This document shows positions 1 through 9,957 of a stretch of 64,000 nucleotides of DNA, piece by piece (the stretch's first letter is position 1; each line of letters starts with the position of its first letter). The stretch is from Toxorhynchites rutilus septentrionalis. Its lineage: Eukaryota > Arthropoda > Insecta > Diptera > Culicidae. The notes under the pieces were generated by a model that was not told the DNA's origin, did not search any database, and was given only the letters and a program-made list of their open reading frames with translations. The stretch lies in NCBI RefSeq assembly GCF_029784135.1, contig NC_073746.1:147192556-147256555 (forward strand), given 5' to 3'. The translations under genes were made by a program, and so were the position numbers.

Positions 1-49
1 GAGGGATGCCAGATATTTTTTTCAAATATCTCGGCATGCCACGAATAAA

Positions 50-728
50 TCTCGCATAACTTTTGAAAAGGTCCAATGTAACATTTTCGTCAACTCGAGA
101 AAAACGAAGTTGAGGACCCAAACATTATTCCGCGCATTGTCTTAAAAGCTTCCGATCTTTATCGCTACTTTCACCACTAGCAGTCAAGAATAACTCTGAA
201 AAACCAATCGTAACTGTTGTTCCGTAATTTAAGATTAAAGTTTAAGACTAGGAGCGAAAAATGTTACATTGGACGTTTTGTCTGCCCGCATTTGCACATT
301 GGACATATTACGTTGCACGACAAAAATTTGAAACTAACTTCTAAGCAACAATCCAAATAACAGCATTTCATTCTAAAGGCGAATTATTATTGTTATCACT
401 CGTCGGATTGCATTGAAATCGGTAACAACAGCTGTAAGAAACAAAAACTCAAAACGACCGAAGTACGACTTCGTATTGTTTTGACTGCTTTGTTACTTCG
501 GACGTTTCGGGCGTCGGAGGAAAGAGGCGTCTGAAGTAACAGCCGGGCGCTTCAAATCCGATTCTGTACATTGGATATTTTTTGCATCGGCGATAAAAAG
601 ATAAAGAAGATAGATACGTGAACAATTGTTTTTGTAATGCATTCAATGATTGAAAACTAATAGCGTGCATCCATTAACTCGATTTGTCTACATTTGTTAC
701 ATAGGACCTTTTCAAAAGTTACGCGAGA
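50..728. mobile_element. MITE-like element with ~33-bp terminal inverted repeats
   Basis: The left end (50-82) reads tctcgcataacttttgaaaa and continues to atgtaac. The right end (696-728) is its reverse complement with about two mismatches. The interior holds further copies of the phrase acattgga but no credible coding region. A target duplication is not clear, so the superfamily is unassigned. This is a non-autonomous DNA element by structure only. Confidence 0.45.
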
Positions 729-1902
729 AATGTCTTCAAATGTAATCATCTGTCTTCAGAACGAAAACATGTCTTCACATCTGGCATCTATATTATGTGT
801 TCAGAGAATGCAGGAAAACAAGAGCGTGGACTGAAGAATTAATACACGAATATGTGGAGAACACGCTCACCGGAGAAACGGTTTCTTCTCTTTACTGGCG
901 GGCATGAAGGGAATAGATTGATGGAATCTCTCATTCATACAAGCTGTTTCTTTGAGCTTTATAGTCTCTGAGAGAAACAACTCATGAGCATATTATACTT
1001 CTGCTGGGCCATTTAACACGGTATGATTGGAAATTTAGAATTTGGGCGCCTTACAAAATAAAATTCATAGCACTTTTGTTATTCAGTATCTAAAATACAG
1101 AACGATTGCAGATAACTGAGGGTTAACTAATCTACGTGCTGACGTAGTTGTTATCTTAAATTTTAAGAGCACGGTCAAGATAAATCCATTCTCGCGTAGG
1201 GGGTGCATATTACACACTTCTCCTATATATTGGATCAGTACTACACTGTTTATCATTGAATAGCATCGAACGACTCGTTCGTATTGAGTTGCAATGAAAC
1301 AACTCAATTGTTGTATCCTACATCTAAAATAAACATTCAGAATTTTTTGACATCCTTATGCATTACATTAAATGAGCTTAAAAGTTTCATAAATTCTACT
1401 GAGAGAGTTTGTATGTTCATGTATATGACATAGCAATATAAGAGGGCAAAATAAGATACACTTTTCAAATAAGCACGCATCAAAGGTTGCACGTTAAACT
1501 CTCTCCTTTACTCTCAGAAAAAAACTTTCTGTGTCTTCTGAGTGTCTTCTGAGAGTAAAAGAAGATTCAATTTTATTTTATAATGTGGTGTAATATTCTT
1601 TTGCGTTGGTACGACAGCATAGATGGTTAATTGGAGAGTGTGTCCCAGCAGCAGCAGCAGTCCCGGTTCAATCCCTGGTTGGTGGCATCGTTTGGGATTT
1701 TATTATATTACAATTCCAAGCGGATGTTCAGTTTGAGGGAATGACACTCTTAGAACAGATGGTTTAATTTTTGCATTTGACGCTTTAACACAGTAAAAGG
1801 CATATTTTTTGACACGCAAAAAATCTTTTCTGCCAACGCTTAGTTGGGTGTGTATACTGTTTTGAAATCGCAATATTAACAATAACTCCATTGTTGGGAT
1901 AA
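729..1902. other. No recognisable gene; possible degenerate tRNA-like stretch
   Basis: AT-rich sequence without a convincing ORF. Around 1620-1690 there is a box-A-like string (agatggttaattgg), a CAG triplet run and a good B box (ggttcaatccc). The flanks do not pair as an acceptor stem, so a functional tRNA is not supported. It could be the head of a decayed tRNA-derived SINE. Confidence 0.35.
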
Positions 1903-1986
1903 TATTAGGTTGGTGAAAAAGTAATCCATTATTTTTGGGTGAAATTCAAAACTATTTTCAATATGCTTCGGATTGTCCGATTTGGG

Positions 1987-2343
1987 TCAAACATACACTG
2001 TTTTGTTGTAAAATTTGTTGCCTTTCTAAACTGGCTTCATAATGTCTCTATCATAGAAGTCTTGGTCTTTATTGGCGAAAAACTCTAGCAATAGAAATTA
2101 ACAATCTTCTCTTGATCTCAATTTCTTATTACTATGGAAACTTTGCAATACAAGAAAAAGGTGATAATCGCTTGATGTCAGGTCCAGACTATATAGAGGA
2201 TGCAGTAAAACATCCCTATCAAGCTTTCGGAAATCTGTGGCCTTGTGTTGTCCTGATGAAACACAACGCCTTTTCTTTTGACCAATTCTGGAAGTTTCTG
2301 GTCAATCGCTAGCTTCTAACGGTCCATTTGCTGACAGAAGAGA
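1987..2343 (-). pseudogene. Mariner transposase, C-terminal fragment
   Basis: Read on the minus strand, this recalls the mariner catalytic C-terminal region. A QMDR-stop-KLAIDQK stretch leads into VVFHQDNTRP, which holds the second catalytic Asp. Then come a degraded YSLDLTSSDYHLF block, which holds the third Asp position, and FFANKDQDFYDRDIMKPV near the C-terminus. There are several in-frame stops and at least one frameshift around the PHTS/SPDLAPSDYH region. The fragment is cut upstream by the nested element and by an internal deletion. It is the other half of the gene whose start lies at 4492. It is not functional. Confidence 0.8.
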
Positions 2344-2473
2344 TTTTAATTTAGTGTAGGGGAGAGGGAGGCAAGTTGGCAACGATAAGCTTTAGCGAGC
2401 CCTGGATCTTTGATTTTTTTTTTTAATGTTGATGCTGATTCTTATAGCCTGAAGTGTTTTCTGTCATATTATC

Positions 2474-3622
2474 TAGAGATGGGCAAATCAGCTCATCATG
2501 GTGAGCGGCTCAGAGCCGTTCAGCTCATACAAGTGAGCTGCTCATTTGGAACAGCTCTTCAGCTCAGTTGAATTTTGCAGTTGTCCACACAATTGCATAT
2601 GAAACGTAATCACCATGGGACATTGCATAGTGTGCATTTTTTTAATAGACGGAAAGCAAAAAATAAACGAATTTAATTCGTAATTGTACAAAAACTAAAA
2701 CTGATATGAATTCTAATAATATAATATATATAACAAATACTGAATGCTGAAATCCAACATAGAAGATGCTTAGGATATGCGGAACTTAAACAACAGAAAA
2801 ACCAGCAGTAGCCAAATAGAATGCCTCCAGGAATATTGGCCGAGACAACGTTTTTTGAAAAAAAAACCATCGAGATTTTTTTTTTTGCATCCGAGGACAT
2901 AAAAATAAATCCACTAATAGGTGCAACGAGAAATAATTATTCGCGATCACAAAGGTAACAAAAGGACCAGTATCAATCATCAACATTTATGCCGGGTGGT
3001 TTTCTGAATTGTTTTGATTCAGCACGCGGAAATAAATGTATGTGTTTCCACAGTAATGTTTAAATAACAATGTAATATATTAAATTTATTTACAAGCATA
3101 TAATAATGTGTATTATTTTGTTTGGCCATATAAGAAAAATTTAATGAAGTAACGAATGATTGAATATCTTCGAAACAAAAACCTTTTTTCCTATTTGGCA
3201 TCTCTGCTAAAGCTAAAGTACGAAGAGGGATACACGAAAGCAAACTGACGTCATGCCATGAAGCGCGGGAGACGAAAAATCCTTTCGCGTCTCGCAATTC
3301 ACACTCTCTGCAGCTTTTGCGCTCCACAGCTATGCAGCTCAACAGCTCAACAGCTCAGCAGCTCAACAGCTCAACAGCTCAACAGCTCTTCAGCTCAACA
3401 GCTCAACAGATCATCAGCTCAACAGCTCAACAGCTCATCAGCTCAGCAGCTCATCAGCTCAACAGCTCAATAGCTCATCAGCTCAACAGCTTAACAGCTC
3501 ATCAGCTCCAGCTCCGTAATGAGCTGATGAGCTGCGTTTTTTTGATTGCGAGCCGATCCGAATCCGCTCACTATGATGAAGCGATTCGAATGAAGAGCTC
3601 ATGAGCGGATGGCACATCTCTA
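2474..3622. mobile_element. Non-autonomous hAT element with 8-bp target duplication
   Basis: The ends are tagagatgggca and, on the complement, tagagatgtgcc. Both sides carry the 8-bp duplication atattatc (2466-2473 and 3623-3630), which is diagnostic of hAT transposition. Subterminal blocks also match in inverted orientation (cagctcatcatggtgagcgg against cgcttcatcatagtgagcgg). There is no transposase. The interior contains a minisatellite built from the same GAGCTG-rich vocabulary as the ends. Confidence 0.88.
3325..3515. repeat. Minisatellite of agctcaacagctc-type units
   Basis: About twenty head-to-tail copies of an 8-9 bp unit (cagctcaa, with aacag/catcag variants) occur inside the hAT element. 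The repeat creates artificial open frames with SSTAQQL-type translation, which I do not regard as genes. The unit resembles the element's subterminal sequence, so it may have grown by slippage of transposase-binding sites. Confidence 0.85.
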
Positions 3623-3801
3623 ATATTATCTATTGGATGGGCAAACAAAACTAAAATAACTTGTCCACCCAAAAGCTTTGCGCAAAAAGCGTCGAATTCG
3701 CCATCTTGCCTCTACGTGGAGGCAAGATGGCGAATGCCTGGAGGCAAGCTGGCGAATATGGTTTGGTCACCTAAAAATCAACAAAATGTAATAGAAATTA
3801 T

Positions 3802-4032
3802 TTATTTATCCTTGGTTGGAACAGTGGAAATGCCATTTTCATCAACACTGTAAATGTCACACGCAGGAAAACGATACTGAGCTCGTATATCTCTCAAAGT
3901 TCGAAAAAATAAGTCACTATTTTCTTTATTGAACGCCATTAATCGACCCGCTGAGGTATTTTCTGGCCTTCTCAAAGATAGCTGAAAAAAATCATGATTG
4001 AAACTCGCTGGAAACAAACAGATTATGTACAA
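3802..4032 (-). pseudogene. Pogo/jerky-type transposase fragment (DDE superfamily)
   Basis: A 76-residue frame contains LSLRRPENTSAGRLMAFNK, then FFRTLRDI, then IYSVDENGISTVP. This matches the order and spacing of the start of the DDE domain in pogo/Tigger/CENP-B-like transposases, where the first catalytic Asp lies in a VDE(T/N)GI motif. The helix-turn-helix region upstream and the rest of the DDE domain are missing. It is inside a TA-flanked element, consistent with that superfamily. Recognition is by motif, not alignment. Confidence 0.75.
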
Positions 4033-4358
4033 TAGAGCACCTTTATCATGTATAAAATTATTTTGAAATTTTAACTTTTCTCATAAAGTGGATAATGAAA
4101 TTTGAAAAAACGGATAAAAATAACAAATCGATTTTTCTCATTTTTATTTTTCACTTTTTTTGTGATAACGTTCTCGGCAGAGTTACCGAGTACAAAGTTT
4201 GGCCTTGTTATGATGCATCTTCAGTAAAAAGTAGTTGGCGCTACCTTCATTACAACGGGTCAAATTACCCATTCGTCATCTTGCCTCCCTCGTCAACTTG
4301 CTTCCCTCTCCCCTATTGCACTGAAAAAAATGAAAAAAAATGAAATTTTTTTTTTAAA

Positions 4359-4492
4359 TCAAATGAATTGCATGTATTTTACTGTTGTAGTATCGATACC
4401 ATAAACACCATTCACAATTTCAGCGACCTGGCTTGCATTTTCGCTTTTATAAAAGGAAAAATGTACCGAATTTTCTCTTTGTTAACTTCCAT
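4359..4492 (-). pseudogene. Mariner transposase, N-terminal fragment
   Basis: The ATG at 4492 (minus) opens MEVNKEKIRYI, the characteristic start of irritans-type mariner transposases. After a frameshift it continues in another frame as SENASQVAEIVNGVYG and then VKYMQF before a stop. This is the first helix-turn-helix of the DNA-binding domain. The 3' partner lies at 1987-2343. The gene is broken by frameshift, deletion and the nested element. Confidence 0.82.
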
Positions 4493-4656
4493 TGTTAAAA
4501 CCTTGTAACTCACAACTGAAAGGAACAAACAAAAAAGAGCAAAATATATTTTTTTAGTGTGAAATGTCACCTTTATAACGAGCCAAAACTACGCGAGATA
4601 TTGATCACTAAAATCAGCTACCGAGAAAATAATGGATAACTTTTTTCCCGACCTCA

Positions 4657-4897
4657 TATGTTCTGTAATGGTGACACAGGTTCTAATGTACAATGTGATT
4701 GTACATTTATTGTTCTTGAAATCACACATGCCGCAGAAAAACTACTTTTCATGAAGTATCAAGAAAACTGTTTCTGAATTTACATGCTTCACAAGACTAT
4801 CAATACATATAAACATTGTCAACAATATTAGAATATATTTACATGATTAAAAATACTTAAAACAGCAAATAATAACAGAACAAAATTTATTAACTGG
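4657..4897. other. No gene seen
   Basis: AT-rich spacer between the mariner right end and the 5' LTR of the gypsy element. The last five bases (actgg, 4893-4897) are the left target duplication of that element. Confidence 0.5.
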
Positions 4898-5079
4898 TGT
4901 CGTGTTCGACCAACCATACGAAACCCATTTCTCTAGTGAGGAACTTATTCTGTTATACGTAGAGAGAACTTGAGACGAGAATAAAATGATGAGACGTAGG
5001 TCGTTGAGAAGTAGACACCAACTAAGCAAGACGTTTGTATTTTATTCTGTAAATTATAATATATTATATGAACATAACA
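4898..5079 (+). repeat. 5' LTR
   Basis: 182 bp beginning tgtcgtgttcgaccaa and ending gaacataaca. By eye it differs from the 3' LTR at only two positions (c/g and a/t in the first 35 bases), which implies a fairly recent insertion. An AATAAAA string (on the plus strand near 4981) could serve as poly(A) signal in the LTR. Confidence 0.93.
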
Positions 5080-5080
5080 G

Positions 5081-5092
5081 TGGCGACGTAGG
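5081..5092 (+). other. Putative primer-binding site
   Basis: tggcgacgtagg lies one base after the 5' LTR, the position and TGG start expected of a tRNA 3'-end complement. The primer tRNA is not identified. The leader between here and the gag start at 5902 is about 0.8 kb and has no ORF of note. Confidence 0.6.
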
Positions 5093-5901
5093 AAAAAAAT
5101 AAGTAAAGTAAATGTAAAAAAGTAAGAAATAGTGTGGGAAAGAAAAATTTAATTTTCATAGCAGCAGAAGGTAGCGTGCTGAATAATTTTCGGCTGTGAT
5201 CGAATTGCGATTATCATCTGCAAGGAGATAAAATTTAACTGGTGCCGTGTTTGAGCTTGATTAGCATCATTGAATCTGATGCATTATTAAAAAAAAATAG
5301 TGATTTTTGTAATCGACCAATTTTGAACAGTGACTATTATCGACACAAGGTGTGACTAGAGAAGTTAGCCATTGTGGTACTTTCGTTTTTCAGAATTCGC
5401 CATCTCATAATTCCAAACCATTGTCTAACAATATTGGCAAGCTGTTTGGTGGAGTTATTGACCTGGAATCTACTTTGTATAAGAGCAGAGACAAAATCGG
5501 TCTTAGATTTGCAGCTGTATATTAGTGAGCAATAGAAACTAGAGAGTGAGTTACAGTTTGCGGGTTCTAGACATCTGATGAAGGTATTGGTAGCGGTGAG
5601 AATTGCTGGTTAGCGTGAGTGACAGGAGAGCATATTGAAATCGGTGAGTTACGGTGAGTCGTTGATCGAGTAGGAGTGAAAGCCAAGCGGAGAGGCCGAC
5701 ACTGAAATCAAGGAATTCAAGGTCAAGTGACATCAACAATTGGACGTCTAGACTATTGTCTAGACTAGACAACACAACTGGAAGTATAAAACAAAACAAA
5801 AAAAAAACAACCTCGCTGGTAATAGCTACTACTGTATCAGCATTGGTGTGTAGCTACGTGAAGTTAGCGAAGAGGTTGTTGTTGCCATCTGACTTTCAAA
5901 C

Positions 5902-6720
5902 ATGTCTTCTATGATTGGAACGATGGACCATTATGTCCGTGGCTCTAGTTTCAGTGATTATATGGAACGCATGGATATATTGTTCGTTTTGAATAATATT
6001 TCGGAGAGCAACAAAAAGAATCTTTTTATAACCTTGAGTGGACCTGTCATTTTCGAAGAAGTGAAGCTCATTTTTCCTGGTTCTACTATTACGTCAATTG
6101 ATTACGCCGATATGATAAACAAATTGAAAGAGCGTTTAGATAAAACAAAGTCAAACATGATGTGCTGACATAAGTTTAATGCTCGTGTACAAGGGATAGA
6201 TGAACCAGCGGAAAATTATGTGTTGGGTCTTAAATTGTTAGCAAGCCAATGTGGATTCGGTGCTCATAAGGACGAGGCAATTAAAGACAAGATTGTTTTT
6301 GGATTGAGAGATGAAGAGTTGAAACATAAGCTATTGATGAAGGATAATATGACTCTAGAAGAAGTAGAAGAATTGGTTGACCGAGTTGGCCAAGCTAAGG
6401 GCAAAGGAAGTTAATGAACGGGAAGAAGGGTTCAGCAGGAACATAATAACAATGACAGAGCTGGTCCGAGCAGATATAGTAGGCATTACCGTAGTCGTAG
6501 CAGGTCACCAAAAAGAGAACGAGGACAATTCACTATGCGCAACAGGTACGATCACAGCAGATTCCCTGAGTATAAACGAGGGACTGAAAATTTGGAACGT
6601 CGTGGATACCAAGGAGAAAATATACATGCCAACGTTATATGTAATTATTGCAAAAGAAGAGGACATGTAAAGCGAAATTGTTTCAAACTGACAAACCGTA
6701 GATCCGTGAATTTTATTGAT
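5902..6720 (+). pseudogene. Gypsy gag (matrix/capsid and CCHC nucleocapsid), interrupted
   Basis: The frame starts at ATG 5902 and runs in one phase into pol. The capsid-like part includes YMERMDILFVLNNI and, after a TGA at 6166-6168, KFNARVQGIDEPAENYVLGL and FGLRDEELKHKLL. A TAA at 6412-6414 interrupts the phase again. It then resumes through an Arg/Ser-rich stretch (RYSRHYRSRSRSPKRER) to the zinc knuckle CNYCKRRGHVKRNC, a CCHC motif that binds the RNA genome. This layout is typical of insect Ty3/gypsy elements, perhaps of the mag group. Two nonsense codons make it defective. Confidence 0.85.
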
Positions 6721-9209
6721 GAAAAGGAAGACCAAATTGATAGTTACGGTTTTAAACGGTTGAGTAGAGGAGATTTGGAAGATTTTAGTAAGCCATGTCT
6801 TGTTTACGTTATGGTTGAAAAGATAAAATTGAGTATGGAAATCGACTGTAGAGCGGCGGTAACAGTGATAAGTTTGACGATGTATAGAAAGTACTTTGCT
6901 CATATTCAGATAACCAGCTGCAACAGCAGATTGGTTGTGGTAAACGGGGACCAGTTGAAAGTTTTTGGGAAAATTCTGGTCAATGTAACTGTCAACGATA
7001 TTCAGCAATTTGTTTCTCTCATCGTGCTTGACGGAATACCCAGTTTTGCTCCACTGTTCGGTAGAAACTGGTTAGATATTTTCTATCCTGGATGGAGGAA
7101 CGTTTTCGGTACTCCATTGAACGTAAACAAGTTAAACGATGGTAAACAAACATTATTTGAAGATAAAACTGATTTACATTCGCGTTTTCCAAAAGTATTT
7201 GATGGTGATTTTTCATATCCCATAATAGGGTTTGAAGCAGACCTTGTCCTTAAGGAAGAGAGACCGGTATTTCGTAAAGCATACGAGATGCCATTTAAGT
7301 TAAAGGACATAGTAATTGAACACTTGGATTATTTGGAAAAGCAGAATATCATAACGCCACTTCAGGTTAGTGAATGGGCATCTCCGGTTGTCATAGTGCT
7401 TAAGAAAGACAATGAATTAAGGATGGTTATAGATTGTCGTGTATCAATTAACAAATTCATTATTCCCGATACGTATCCTCTGCCGCTGGCTCAAGATATT
7501 TTCGCCTCATTGTCAGAATGTAAATGGTTCTGTTGTCTTGACTTAGCGGGGGCGTATACCCAACTTCAGCTTCCAGACAATTTGTAGTTATTAACACGAT
7601 TAAAGGTTTATATACTTATAACAGACTGCCTCAAGGAGCCTCCTCCAGTGCTTCGATATTCCAAAAAGTGATGGATCAGATCTTGATGGGCTTGAAACAT
7701 GTTAGTTGCTATTTTGATGATGTGCTTATCGCGGGAAAAACAAAGGAAGAATGCGAACAAAATCTGTATTTAGTTCTTTCCAAGCTGGAAAAGGCGAACA
7801 TAAAGGTGAACTATAAAAAGTGTAAGTTTTTTGTCAAGTCCTTTACATATTTGGGACACTTAGTAACGGAAGATGGCCTTCTTCCATCGCCTGAAAAGTT
7901 ATTATCCATCAAGGAAGCAAAGGTTCCCAAAGATGTAACAGAGTTGAAAGCATACTTAGGACTCATCAACTTTTATGGTAAATTTGTGCCTCATTTATCT
8001 GCAAAATTGAGTTGCTTGTACGTTCTTTTACGAAAAGAAGTAAAATTTGTTTGGAACGATATGTGTCAGAAAGCATTTGAAGACAGTAAACTGGCTCTAC
8101 TTAACGCAGATATGTTGGAATTCTATGACCCGCAGAAACCTATTATTGTGGTGTCTGATGCATGTAGTTATGGATTAGGCGGAGTTCTAGCACATGTTGT
8201 AGATGGTTTAGAAAAGCCAATTAGTTTCGTGTCGTTTTCGTTGAATTCGGCTCAAAAATACTATCCAATACTACATCTCGAGGCGTTAGCTCTAGTTTGT
8301 ACAGTGAAACGGTTCCATAAGTATTTATTTGGACAGAAATTTATTATATACACGGATCATAAACCGCTCTTAGGAATATTTGGAAAACCGGGAAAAAACC
8401 AAATGTGTGTTACATGATTACAGCGCTACATAATGGAAATGTCTATATACGAGTTTGATATTTGCTACAGACCATCATCAAAGATGGGTAATGCTGATTT
8501 CTGCTCTAGATTCCCGCTGGACCAGTGTGTCCCTAAGCACTTGGATAGCGGTAGCATTAAAAGCATAAATTTTTTCAACGATTTTCCTTTATATTATTCA
8601 CTAATAGCTAAACAAAGTAAGCTTGATTTATTGCTTTCAAAAGTCATAGAATATATCAATGACGGATGGCCAAACAAAGTCGACAGGGCTTTACAGTCTG
8701 TATTTTCTTTACGTTGCGATTTAGAGGTCGTGGAAGGTTGCATTCTGTACCAGGACAGGGTTTGTATTCCACTTCCGCTGCAGAAGGCGATTCTGAAATT
8801 ACTTCATTCTAACCACAATGGGATGGTTAAAATGAAGCAAACAGCTAGGCGGTGTATATTTTGGTTAGGATTGAACAAAGACATAGAAAACTATGTTCAA
8901 CAGTGCCAGTCATGTATGAAAACAGCAGTGGTACCTAAACCTGATTCAAATGCAAGCTGGATTCCAACAACTCGCCCTTTTAGTCGCATCCATGCTGACT
9001 TCTTCTATTTCGATTCTAAAACCTATTTGTTAGTCGTCGATAGTTATAGCAAATGGTTGGAAATAGAGATAATGAATTATGGAACATATGCAAACAAAGT
9101 AATAAAAAAGTTCTCGGTTATATTTGCACGTTTTGGACTCTGCGGCGTAAAACTCCGACTAAAATTAAGGTATTTTGTCATGATATTACATGAATTCGAA
9201 ATAAGTTGA
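6721..9209 (+). pseudogene. Gypsy pol: protease, reverse transcriptase, RNase H, truncated integrase
   Basis: The protease core reads MEIDCRAAVTVIS, where the family has D-(S/T)-G-A, so its active site is changed. Reverse transcriptase follows with WASPVVIVLKKDNELRMVID, CCLDLAGAYTQLQL (first catalytic Asp) and CYFDDVLIAG (the FxDD box). A frameshift near 7580 moves the phase before FVVINTIKGLYTYNRLPQGA. RNase H shows VVSDACSYGLGG, LHLEALAL and YTDHKPLLG. A TGA at 8415-8417 replaces an Arg codon before LQRYI. The integrase zinc domain is present (HSNHNGMVKMKQ to CQSCM) and so is the first core Asp (IHADFF). The frame then ends at 9209 without the second Asp and Glu. Confidence 0.88.
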
Positions 9210-9346
9210 ATTGTAACGCTCTGAATTTTATGTTTTTTGTTAGCAACAGAATCTCGAATAATTCAAACATGAATGCTTCTAGGCAAGAATTATATTTATT
9301 GATAAATTGAGTAGCATAGTATAGTGGTATCTTCAGGGGGTAGAAC

Positions 9347-9528
9347 TGTCGTGTTCGACCAAGCATACGAAACCCTTTTCTCTAGTGAGGAACTTATTCT
9401 GTTATACGTAGAGAGAACTTGAGACGAGAATAAAATGATGAGACGTAGGTCGTTGAGAAGTAGACACCAACTAAGCAAGACGTTTGTATTTTATTCTGTA
9501 AATTATAATATATTATATGAACATAACA
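9347..9528 (+). repeat. 3' LTR
   Basis: 182 bp, nearly identical to the 5' LTR. It is preceded by cttcagggggtagaac, a plausible polypurine tract for plus-strand priming, and followed by the target duplication actgg. Confidence 0.93.
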
Positions 9529-9533
9529 ACTGG

Positions 9534-9955
9534 ATCGTACAGTCGCCACTCTTTACGTACGCCGAGAGCGCTTTTGAGTGTACACAACCTAGAATGTGGT
9601 TATTAGTAACTCGTTTTGCTCTACTGCCCACTTAAATTCTTCCGTCGGAAGTTTAATAACGACATTGTTTTGGGCAATCTCGCAGCTATTAAGGGAATTC
9701 CCTGAGTAAGATGAGACTGTCATCGAATTTAAATGGATGTTCCTATTTCTAAGAATAGCTCAGAAACAGTGGACCTCTTTCAACGTGTGGGCGAATCAAT
9801 TATTCAAATTACGTGACACTTGTCACCTTTCCAATTAGTTTTCTACTTATATTGACAATAATCATTCGAGACAAATTTTTGATTTCTATTCAGTATACTC
9901 TTCTCGACAGAAGCTCTCAATATGAATCAAATAAACTCGCCCCGAATCAATATAT
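9534..9955. other. No gene seen
   Basis: Unique-looking AT-rich sequence between the gypsy element and ITmD37E copy A. Short frames here have no recognisable motif. Confidence 0.5.
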
Positions 9956-9957
9956 TA

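Larger units (their letters stand above)
2359..4313 (-). mobile_element. Pogo-like (Tc1/mariner superfamily) element with a transposase remnant
   Basis: Inverted ends ggggagagggaggcaagttg (from 2359) and, on the complement, ggggagagggaagcaagttg (to 4313) are flanked by TA on both sides (2357-2358, 4314-4315). Subterminal copies of ggcaagatggcgaat form a perfect 17-bp inverted repeat with a 6-nt loop at 3696-3735. The transposase remnant at 3802-4032 supports the pogo/Tigger assignment. A hAT element has inserted into it. It lies inside a mariner, so it is younger than that mariner. Confidence 0.7.
1905..4656 (-). mobile_element. Irritans-type mariner element, internally deleted and split by a nested insertion
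   Basis: The terminal inverted repeats are ttaggttggtgaaaaagtaa at 1905 and, on the complement at 4656, tgaggtcgggaaaaaagtta; both continue into ccattatttt. TA dinucleotides flank both ends (1903-1904, 4657-4658). Both ends of a mariner transposase gene survive on the minus strand: the N-terminus at 4359-4492 and the C-terminal third at 1987-2343. A pogo-like element occupies 2359-4313 between them. Without that insertion about 0.8 kb remains, against the usual 1.3 kb, so the middle of the transposase is deleted. Confidence 0.85.
4898..9528 (+). mobile_element. Ty3/gypsy LTR retrotransposon, complete ends, defective coding region
   Basis: Two 182-bp LTRs (TG...CA) flank a leader, a single gag-pol reading frame and a G-rich tract before the 3' LTR. 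The 5-bp target duplication actgg lies at 4893-4897 and 9529-9533. Order of domains is gag, CCHC knuckle, protease, reverse transcriptase, RNase H, integrase, which is the Ty3/gypsy order. At 4.63 kb it is short because the 3' half of the integrase is deleted. Coding damage includes nonsense codons, a frameshift and an altered protease motif, so any recent movement needed proteins from another copy. Confidence 0.93.

Noticed and set aside
1620..1690. Possible tRNA gene with a good B box
   Set aside because: The acceptor arms do not pair and the anticodon arm is a CAG repeat. At most a degraded SINE head.
3258..3604. Overlapping frames rich in SSTAQQL repeats on the plus strand
   Set aside because: They are translations of the minisatellite inside the hAT element; every frame of such a repeat stays open. 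No promoter or unique sequence.
5226..5260. Second primer-site-like string aactggtgccgtgtt inside the gypsy leader, resembling the left junction aactggtgtcgtgtt
   Set aside because: No LTR end precedes it, and the true LTR boundary is fixed by the matching 3' LTR and the actgg duplication. Treated as coincidence or a remnant.
6505..7008. 167-codon minus-strand frame
   Set aside because: It lies antisense to gypsy gag-pol, where the plus strand shows clear protein motifs. A shadow frame.
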